A stretch of DNA of 10,040 nucleotides from Baffinella frigidus. Lineage: Eukaryota; Cryptophyceae; Cryptomonadales; Baffinellaceae. The notes beneath the pieces are model-generated. The model was not told where the DNA came from. It was given only the letters and a program-made list of their open reading frames with translations, and ran no database searches. The position numbers and the translations under genes are program-made. Below are positions 1 to 8,100 of the stretch, piece after piece; positions within the stretch are counted from its first letter, which is position 1, and each line of letters opens with the position of its first letter. Location of the stretch: NCBI GenBank assembly GCA_026770585.1, contig MU646558.1, forward strand, positions 438,386 through 448,425. The letters are read 5' to 3'.

Positions 1-40
1 GGGGGGGGGAGAGAGAGAGAGAGGGGGGGGGGGGGGGGGG

Positions 41-82
<42 letters not shown>

Positions 83-90
83 AGAACGAG
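1..90. repeat. polypurine G/GA microsatellite
   Basis: Runs of G interrupted by A pass into a (GA)n tract ending near position 90. It is low-complexity sequence with no coding signal. In the direction of the minus-strand gene it is a long C/T (polypyrimidine) tract, which could sit in an intron or downstream of that gene. Confidence 0.9.
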
Positions 91-177
91 CGTGGAGGGG
101 CAGGGGCGGCACGAGAGCTCGAAGGCCCAGAACTCCGACCACCCAATGTTGACGGGGCGCCGTCTTGGCTTCCCCAC

Positions 178-227
178 GTACGGCGAGGCGCCATGCCCGG
201 CGTGCCGCGCCTCCAGCTTCACCACAA
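178..227 (-). CDS. minus-strand gene, candidate exon 4
   Basis: After a ttcag acceptor, phase 1 gives VVVKLEARHAGHGASPY, using GC-ending codons up to a GTGGGG donor. The phase fits exon 3. The exon is only 50 nt with a mediocre donor, so it may extend further or be spurious. Confidence 0.3.
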
Positions 228-1712
228 CTGAACGGGGTCGGGTCGCGGGTCAGTGTTCCGCCTGATTATTCACGCGCTCCATGGGGGCAACGATGCTCCC
301 GTCTTGCGAGGCAGTCCTGCCTCAGCCCCAAGACGCGTCCAGGAAAAAACTCTCTCCCGCGCCGCGGGACGTACGCATAGTGCGATGATCGCTCTCGCGG
401 CGACCCAGAGTCTCGAGGCACGCGCACCCGAAGGCACGCTCGCACCCGACTCTGCCCCCGACACCTCTCCCAGCAAACACGCGACACGCACCGCACACGC
501 CAGACCCCCCCCCCCCCACAGAAAAAAAACTCCCCGGGGGCTACCTTAACTTCCTAGGGATCATTCATTCATGGGCGGGGCGCCAACCGTTGTCCATCCG
601 GGGGCGGGGTGGGGTTTCTGCGCTCGCGGCTTCCGGGGTGCCTGGACGGACGCGCTGGTACTAACCTGTGTGTTCCCCCGGGACGCGCCCATACTAACCC
701 AGGACGCGCCAGTACTAACGTGGCATTGATGGGCGGGGCGGCAACCGGTGTCCATGCCCGGTTCGAATCCCGCGAGGAACGGCCCGTGCGCCGCGGCCTC
801 CGCGAGGTTGTGCTCGAGCGTCGTCGGCTTGCAGGAGGAGAGTTGGAGCGAGTGCGCGCGCCCCGCGACCGCCGGGGAAGGCGATCCCTCACTGCTCACC
901 GGGGGGGGGGGTGCGGGTTAGGAGAGGGAGGTGAGAGGCGGATTGCTGCATGCGGCAAATGAGCGATTGCCCGGGTGGAAGGTGGGAGGAGAGAAGAGGT
1001 GCGCGTGAGCGTGTGGGGGAGCGGGGGATAGGGTTGTGCGGTGGGGTTTCGTAGGGTGCGGTTGCTGAGAGGTCGGGAGGGACATTGGTGAGGATGAGGA
1101 GTTGGGATGCGCGACCCCTCACGCGAAACCATTCTACCCAGGACAGATTCGAAACCGCGAATCGATCGCGAGCACGCGACAAGCGGCAAGTCTCAGGCGT
1201 TTTGGGAGAGAGACGCACATCTTGACGGGCATGTCCCCGTAGCCAGGCGAGAGGATCGACTGCGACGCAGCGATGGCCTGCCCGGGGGAGTCGATCTCGT
1301 CGCCCAGGCACCCCAGCTGGGAGGTGGCCCACTCGCGGAACGGGGAGTTGGTGGCTGCGGAGCGCTTCTTGTCGCCTGACGGCGGGGCCATGTGCGGCAT
1401 CCCCGGGCTCAAGAACATGTTCATGTCCGCCCCTGCTCGCGGGCATAGCATGCGTCAGTGACCATGTTCCACTCTCGAGGAGTGTCTGGTCTTGCTTGTT
1501 AGTTCGCGAAAATGATCACGGGCGAAGATTCGCGTGGGGGACGCACCGGGAGACATCATTACGGCGGAGTGATGAAGGTGCATCCCACCGTCCGGCCTGT
1601 TCTCCTTGGTGGCACTGCTTGAGTACGTCGGCGGCTTGTTTGACTTGGACGACGACGCCCGCGTTATGCTCCCAGGCCTCCCATGCTGCGGGGTGCGCAG
1701 CGGCGACGACAT
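178..1712 (-). CDS. hypothetical Ser/Thr-Pro-rich protein, multi-exon, partial
   Basis: I do not recognise this protein. It is reconstructed from exons at 1712-1547, 1432-1219, 891-746 and possibly 227-178, and it probably continues beyond the left window edge. The splice phases agree (1, 2, 1). The N-terminal part is low complexity and rich in Ser, Pro, Lys and Asn, including STKENRP-like and repeated SPG motifs (MMSPG, LSPGMPHM, ILSPGYG), which resemble proline-directed kinase sites. More ordered segments follow: PFREWATSQLGCL, and in exon 3 PTTLEHNLAEAAAHGPFLAG, which looks like a short amphipathic helix. No signal peptide, membrane segment or catalytic motif is visible. Codon third positions are mostly G or C, as in the plus-strand gene. 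It is transcribed divergently from that gene. A nuclear or regulatory role would be a guess. Exon 3's end and exon 4 are the weakest parts of the model. Confidence 0.5.
571..761. repeat. direct repeat of an exon 3 boundary
   Basis: Positions 571-602 and 729-761 are near-identical 32-33 bp segments, both starting atgggcggggcg and containing caaccg-tgtccat. The right copy covers the proposed end of minus-strand exon 3 and its donor; the left copy lies in the following intron. This is the same 'exon edge copied into the next intron' pattern seen many times in the plus-strand gene. Confidence 0.7.
648..719 (+). repeat. three copies of a GGACGCGC-nnn-TACTAAC repeat
   Basis: Near-identical 18 bp units begin at 648, 681 and 702. 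Each ends in TACTAAC (consensus yeast-type branch-point sequence) on the plus strand. The spacing is irregular (33 and 21 bp). They lie antisense to the minus-strand gene, so a splicing role in that gene is not implied. Confidence 0.75.
746..891 (-). CDS. minus-strand gene, exon 3 (3' end uncertain)
   Basis: The acceptor gtgagcag is preceded by a C-run and a CTAAC motif (minus strand, 921-917). The phase 2 join gives an Ile codon (AT|T). The exon reads SLQLSSCKPTTLEHNLAEAA and ends near FEPGMDT. The donor chosen (ACCG|GTTGCC) is weak. The same boundary is duplicated about 158 bp downstream, in the gene's direction, at 571-602, which hints that it really is an exon edge. The frame stays open to 561 if this donor is not used. 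Confidence 0.5.
892..1218 (-). other. intron 2 of the minus-strand gene
   Basis: 327 bp lie between the GTGCGT donor (1218) and the gagcag acceptor (892). On the minus strand it is C/T-rich, with a CTAAC motif near 921-917 and a C11 tract at 911-901 directly before the acceptor. No independent gene is visible. Confidence 0.55.
1219..1432 (-). CDS. minus-strand gene, exon 2
   Basis: The exon lies between a gagcag acceptor and a GTGCGT donor. A CTAAC branch-point-like motif is found on the minus strand at 1502-1498, about 65 nt before the acceptor. It enters in phase 1 and leaves in phase 2, reading GADMNMFLSPGMPHM through PFREWATSQLGCLGDEID to SPGYGDMPVK. The codons are strongly GC-ending, the best coding signal of this gene. 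An F-x-x-W-x-x-x-x-L pattern is present, but I cannot assign it to a domain. Confidence 0.65.
1547..1712 (-). CDS. minus-strand gene, exon 1
   Basis: The frame opens with ATG at 1712 and reads MSSPLRTPQHG, then KSNKPPTYSSS and ENRPDGGMHLHHSAVMMSP. It ends in phase 1 at a GTGCGT donor (1546 downwards). The split codon G|GG joins exactly to exon 2. The overlapping frame (the long minus ORF to 1932) has a less biased composition and no phase-compatible continuation. An acceptor just upstream of the ATG (gagcag) leaves open that this is not the first exon. Confidence 0.6.
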
Positions 1713-1943
1713 CCTGCTCCTCCGAGCAAACGCTCCGACCTGTGGCTCGAATCCACGTCCTCGCTCTGCGCAGCTTCTCTGTCGCGGTGCCGCGTCCCTT
1801 CACCTCCTCACACCCTGCAGAAACTTGCGCGCCAATCACAAACCCCGGTGATTCAAATTTTGGTGACTTTTGCCCGAATGTCAACAGACATTTGACCATC
1901 AATGTCTGAGGCGGGCCCGTCCAGACACCCAACGCCGAAAATC
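1713..1943. promoter_or_regulatory. putative bidirectional promoter between divergent genes
   Basis: This is the only space between the start codons of the two divergent genes. It contains CCAAT at 1832-1836 inside cttgcgcgccaatca. The reverse strand of that reads TGATTGGCGCGCAAG, combining an ATTGG (CCAAT) box with an E2F-like TTGGCGCG. No TATA box is evident. Function is inferred from position and motif only. Confidence 0.45.
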
Positions 1944-2135
1944 ATGGCGTCCGTCGGCTCCCGCCTCGCCCACAGCATGCAGGCTTCCGCCCGCCTCCAC
2001 GTCTCGCGCAGCGCAGCCATTCTCGGCCGGTCGCGCCATCCCGGGGTGTCAGGGGTCTTCCGAGATGCTGCCCTCGCCGGGCAGAACGCGGCGATGCGCC
2101 GGGGGATGAGCTCTGCCGCCGATCCCGTCTACGAC
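1944..2135 (+). CDS. SDR gene exon 1 (presequence)
   Basis: 64 codons encode MASVGSRLAHSMQASARLHV and the rest of a basic, Ser/Ala-rich leader ending GMSSAADPVYD, then a GTGAGT donor (phase 0). An in-frame ATG at 1902 would add 14 residues including a Glu. The 1944 start gives a more typical mitochondrial presequence, so I prefer it. Confidence 0.75.
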
Positions 2136-5100
2136 GTGAGTTCCCCATCGATCTCCAGCACTGGGATGCGTGCTTGCACGGTAGCTGAACATACAGGCCG
2201 GGCAAGCTTCAGCTGCCGATTCTCCGTGTGCGATGGGGGGCAGGCGAGGCCTTCCCGGTGAGTCCCTTGACGTTCGTCGAGGGAGAGCAGGTGGTCGTCT
2301 TCGGCGGGAACGGATTCGTGGGATCGCACGTCTGCATGGCGCTGGTCGCGATGGTGAGCGCCCATCACCTTTCCCTCCTCGCTCTCTCTTGCAGGAGACT
2401 TGCACGACCCTGCAGCACGGCGGGCTTCCCTCCCCTGGTTTCCCTCATCCCTACGATTTTGACCACTCCAAGTTGACTTGTGCTCTTCGGGATGCATCAG
2501 GGGAAGAAGGTAGCGGCGATCAACCGCTCGGGGGCGCCGCGGGAACACGCCCCTTGGATGGATGGCGTCGACTACATTGCAGGTGCACGCCCCACCAAGC
2601 AGTAGTTTCTGATTGCTCTACAAGCTTCAATAGTTTCCGATTGCTTTAACAGGGGATACGCTTTGTTCGAGGGATGTTTTTTTGCGTTGCATACAGTGCA
2701 GGTCCACAGAGTGGGCTTCACAGATCGGTCCGTTTAGCACTAGTTAAGAATTGCTCGGTACAAAGACATCTTCTTGACCGACATCTCACCAGATCGCTGG
2801 TCGAAATTTCCTGCGAAACCCACTGTGTGGCACGCCCCACCAAGCTTCAACAGTGTCCGATTCCTTTCCTCGGGATAAGCTTTCTTCGAGAAATGCATTT
2901 TCTTGCAAATTCCTGGTTGACTTTTCCTCTGAACTTTCCCTCTAAAGTCGCCTTCGTTCGCAGCCGACGTGTTCGAGCCAGAGGCGTGGCGATCCGTGCT
3001 CAAGGGGGCGGGCGGGGTCCGTGCCCGATCTCATCCGGGCGATTATTTACATGTGACAACACCGAAATTTACCACACATTTTTTATTATTATCACCAGTA
3101 TGATCCATTTGTGTAGTAAATTTCGTTACCGCAACATGTTTATCACAAATACTCGCCGCGATTAGATCCTTACCTCTAGGTTGGCTGGCTCTTGTTAAGT
3201 TGACATGCTAGTTGTGCGGTACAAACCCGTCGACTTTGGAGCGGAAAAGGGCCCGAATACAAATAGACTGAGACAGAGCTAGAGGGAGGGAGGCATACGG
3301 AGTTCGCCGGTTGGCGGTAGGTGCAAGCAAAGGGGACGCGCATGCTCTTGCTTTAGGGTGTAGGTGTTAGGTTTCAGGGTGTGAGGTTCAAAGTTTAGGG
3401 TTGAGGGGTTGGGGTTTGGGGTGAGACCAAATAGACTGATTCAGAGGCGTGGCGGTCCGTGCTCAAGGGGGCGGGCGGGGTAACCCCTCAACCCTCAACC
3501 CTAAACCCTAAATCATAAGCCCTAAGCCCTAAACCCCAAGCCCATGAACCCAAACTCTGAACCCTACGCCCTAAACCCTGAACCCTAATACCTAAACCCT
3601 AAACCCTGAACCCTAAAGCCTAAGCCCTAAACCCTGAACCCTAAACTCTAAACCCTAAACCCTAAGCCCTAAACCTTAAACCCTAAACCCCTAAACCCCA
3701 AACCCCAAACCCCAAACCCCAAACCCCAAACCCTCATCCCCGAACCCTGAAGCAGGTAGTGGCGACGATCGGGGCGTTCGGCGACTACGAGACAATGAAG
3801 CGCTTCAACGGCGACGCGAACATCACCGTCGCGGAAGAGGCCGCCGCCGCTGGGTGCGCAAAGTCAATCTGGCCACCTAAGGCGAAATTTCCTGAACGTT
3901 TGTACCACGGGTCGTGAACGTTACGGGGGTTTGTACTGGGGCGTAACGGTTTGCCCATATTAGGAGCGGATGGTTTAAACGCGATCGCAAACATCACCGT
4001 CGCGGAAGAGGCCGCCGCCGCTGGGTGAGCAAAGTCAATCTGGCCACTTACAGGGGAAGTTCGTTAACATTTGTACCACGGTGTGTTACCGTTACGGGAG
4101 TTTGTACTGGGGTGTAACGGTTTGTCCATGTTAGGAGCGGATGGTTTAACCGCGATCGCGAACATCACCGTCGCCGCCGCAGGGTGAGCAAAGTCAATCT
4201 GGCCACTTACAGGGAAAGTTCGTTAATACTTGTACCCCGACCCACATAGTAGTCCGTTTATGTCTGCCCATTTATCTTCGTGGGTTTAGAGTGGGGTGCA
4301 GGGTTTACACCCAGGACAGACGTCGGCAGTACCAAACGCCTCTCTCTCTCGCACAGGGTGCGAACCCATTAAGTGTATGGTCGGCGTCTTAAGTTGGACA
4401 ACTGCAGGGTTCGGCACATGGTGTTCGCCTTAGCGTCGTTCCCGCCCTTGCCAATTTTTTGGGGCCTAGCTGATCCACGGAGGGCTGGCGGCACCCGAAG
4501 TCATTAAGTGTATGGTCGTGGTCTTGAGTAGGGACAACTCCAGGGTGGGGCGCGTGGAGTTCCTCTCAACAAAGGAAATATACCAGTCACGAAGTTAGGA
4601 CCCACGCCAGACTGGAGGAGGGGGTAATTTTTTTTAAACCGTATGTGGATACGGTTTTGACTTTTGAAAACAACTGCCTTCAGGGGAAATTGACTTTTGG
4701 CGACCCCTTCCTCCAGTCTGGCGTGGACAGCTTGTCCTGGTACAAATCCTCACAACCCCACATGTAAATAGGGTGCTCCAGCATTCTCGAGTGGTGCGTG
4801 CGGGGGGCTCAGTGGGATCTCATCTCGGAACATACCAGAATCTATCCACATAAAAAGGCGCAAGATAGCATCATTGTATGCCTAAAATAGCATGTACACC
4901 CGTATCTTCGGCGTCGGAAGCCTAAGATAGCGGGACAGAATCTGTCTTGTTCCAAAATTAGATCGGCAGAGGGAGTGCTGGTACCCGGAACACACGCAAG
5001 TACCCGAAAAATCAACGCGTTTTTCGCACAGGGTAAAGCACATGGTGTGCGTCTCAGCGAAGGTAGGCATCGGCAAAGAGAGTGCTGGTACCCGAAACAC

Positions 5101-8100
5101 ACTCTAACACCCGAAAACCAAACGCCTCTCTCGCGAACGTCTCACGTTGAATAAATTAATAGTTTCCGACGCCTTCGCGAAGCAATAATGGCTCCAAGCC
5201 CCATACAAATTTTGTATGGGACAAGACCATGGACACGACCGTGAAGTCGTTTAAATGTCCATGAAGGGTATTTTAGGGTCGTGTCCAATGTTTGGTACAA
5301 AATTTGTACCAGGGCTTGGAGCCATTATTGCTTCGCGAAGGCGTTGTGAACTATGAAAATGCAGGGTGAAGCGGATGGTGTTCGTCTCAGCATCGTTCCC
5401 GCCCTTTCCGGCGTCGATCCCGCTCCGCGGGTACATCGAGGGCAAGCAGGTTCACCCCTAGACCCGGAACCCCGAAACCCTGAACCCGAATCCCAAAACA
5501 ACGAAGCCTGAAACCCGAAACCCGAGAACCGAAAATCGAAACACGAAACCCTAACCCGAAACCCGAAACCCGAAACTCTGAACCCAAAAACCCGAAACCA
5601 AAACCCCGAAACCCGAAAACCGAAACCCTGAACCCGAAACCAAAACCCCGAATACCGAAGCCCTAACCCCAAACCCAAAACCCTGAACTAGAAAGCCTAA
5701 CTCCAAACCCTGAAACAGGCAGCGGAGGAGCGGGTTCGAAACCCGAAAACCGAAAACCGAAACCCGAAACCAAAACGCCGAAACCCGAAAACCGAAACCC
5801 GACACCCTGGAACAGGCTGCGGAGGAACGTGTGCGGGCGCTGTTCCCCAACTCGCACTCGATCCTCAAGCCCTCGGTGAGTCGGGGTTTCGGGTTTCGGG
5901 TTTCAGGTTTCGGGTTTCGGGTTTCGGGTTTCGGGTTTCGGGTTCCTCAAGCCCTCGGTGAGCCACTTAGCAGCAACCGAGGGCTTCACGGATACAGTCA
6001 ATCTAAACCATTTGTACTGGAATCTTGTCCATTGCCCTGAATTCAAGGTGGAGAGGTCTTCGCTCTCTGCTAAGTGGTCGGGGCTCCGGGCTTCGGGTTT
6101 TGGGTTTCGGGTTTCGGGTTTAGGTGATAGCACGCGATCCTCAGGCCTTCGGTGTAAGTCGGGTTTTCGGGTTTAGGTTTAGTGTTTTTTAGGGTTTCAG
6201 GTTTCGGGTTTTGGGTTTCGGTGATACAGGGTTTCGGGTTTACGGTTTAGGGGTTCACATGAACCTTGGTTTTTAGGGTTGGACACACACCCTCGTTGTC
6301 GGGGTGAACATAAACCCTGGTTTAGGGTTTAAGGTTTAGGGTTTGGGGTTTAGGGTCTAGGATTTAGGGTACGTCGAGGGAAAGCAGGCTACGGAGGAGC
6401 GGGTGCGGGTTGTAAATAATTTATCTATTATTTTTACATTATATATATATGTATACATTATTTATATATATATATATATATATTCAATGTATCATCCGCT
6501 GTTCCTGGATTCGCACGCGATCCCCAAGCCCTCGGTTCGTCGGGGTTTCGGGTGACCTATATCCGGGTGACCTACACCGGGATGAGGTCCACCCTAGGGT
6601 CGGGCTTAGGTCAACCCTAGGGTCAATCCTAGGGTCAACCCTAGGGTCAATCCTAGGGTCAACCCTAGGGTTGATCTTAGGGTTGATCTAAGCCCGAAAC
6701 CCGAATCCCGAAACCCGAATCCCGAAACCCGAATCCCGAAACCCGAATCCCGAAACCCGAATCCCGAAACCCGAATCCCGAAACCAGAATCCCGAAACCA
6801 GGTGATCTTCGGGAAGCAGGAGGGCGTGACGCCGCACCCTCTAATCGCCGCGGTGCCACACCCTAAACCCCCAACCCTACACCCCAAACCCCAAACCCTA
6901 AACCCTAAAACCTAGACCATAAATCCTAAACCCCAAACCCTGAACCCTAAACCCCAAACCCTGAACCCTAAACCCTGAACCCTTAACCCCTACCCTAAAC
7001 CCTAAACCCTAAACCCTATACCCTAAACCCTAAACCCTAAACCCTAACCCCTACACCCTACACCCTACACCCCAAACACTAAACACTAAACACTAAACAC
7101 TAAACCCTGAACCCTACCCTGAACCCTGAACCCTGAACCCTGAACCCTGAACCCTGTATCCTGTACCCTAAACCCTACACCCTACACCCTAAACCCTACA
7201 CTTAGGCCTCAACCCTCAACCCTAAACCCTAAACGCTAAACCCCAAACCCTAAACCCTAAGCCCTAAACCCTCAACCCTAAACCCTAACCCCTAAACCAT
7301 GATCTCTAGGTGCGGGCGCTGGGGCCGATGCAGGAGCCGCTGATGACAAACCCCAATCTCCTCTCCCTTCACCCTCAACCACAAACCCTAAACCCTACAC
7401 TCTAAACCCTACTCACCCCCAACCCCCAACTCCCAACCCCCAACACTGAAGCTGCAGCTTTGCGAGAGCCTCAGGCAGGGCCACAACCCTATATTTCCAT
7501 CATAAACCTTGACCCCTAAACCCTAAACCCTAAACCCTAAACCCTAACAACAGGTGCGGGCGCTGGGGCCGATGCAGGAGCCGCTGATGACAAACACCCC
7601 TCTCGGGAAGCTCAGCACCCTCCCCGTCTTCGGAGGTACCGTGAGAGGGTTTCGAGGTTTAAGGTTGGGGGGTTGGTCTGGTTCGGAGGTCTGCGCGGGT
7701 TGAGTGTGCAGGGTGCAGGTGCCAGGGTTTGGGAGTTTTGGGGTTGGGGTTTCAGTGTGGGTTGGGGGTTGGGGGTTAGAGTTTAGTGTTGGGGTTTGTG
7801 GGTTGAGGGGACCCCACACGCCCGCTGATGACAAACACACCCCTCGGGAAGCTCAGCACCCTCCCCGTCTTCGGAGGTACCACTCGCGCCAATTCCTCTA
7901 TTTGCAATCGCCCAATTTGAACATGGAAAGCATTATTGGTGGGAAGTGGACCGCGTTTCAGTGGGGACGTGGCCCACTCTCGAGCAAAGCACGACGTGCG
8001 TCTACGGCGTCTCATGCCTAACACGCCCCTCGGGAGGCTCAGCACCCTACACAGGGCGCTACGTGGGGGGGTATTCCAGGGGCGCCCTTTGAGCCATTGG

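Noticed and set aside
889-1446. Minus-strand 185-codon ORF
   Set aside because: It overlaps exon 2 in a different frame and runs through the C-rich intron before exon 3; the composition is typical of chance openness in GC-rich DNA.
1516-1932. Minus-strand 138-codon ORF spanning the intergenic region
   Set aside because: It is a shadow frame of the proposed minus-strand exon 1. It has weaker codon bias and no phase-consistent splice partner, while the other frame joins to exon 2 exactly.
2395-2500. Alternative exon after a strong pyrimidine tract and ttgcag at 2389-2394
   Set aside because: The acceptor looks excellent, but the following frame does not match the family, and direct joining of 2353 to 2501 gives an ungapped match to the Rossmann second strand.
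3480-3750. Real chromosome end
   Set aside because: Heptamers are degenerate, occur in both orientations and are followed by conserved exons in phase, so they are interstitial.
3819-4240. Centromeric satellite, because of the 171 bp period
   Set aside because: There are only about 2.5 units and each contains an exon 5 edge; the length match with primate alpha satellite is coincidental.
5325-6040. Long open frames on both strands encoding GFRVSGFGFRVSGF-type proteins
   Set aside because: They are translations of the stop-free CCCGAAA heptamer, whose 7 bp period cycles through all three frames. Openness reflects repeat composition, not coding.
6606-6887. Minus-strand ORF with GFGIRVSGFGFRDS and LGLTLGLT repeats
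   Set aside because: It is produced by the CCCGAATCCCGAAA and CCTAGG tandem arrays, and runs antisense across exon 8 of the plus-strand gene.
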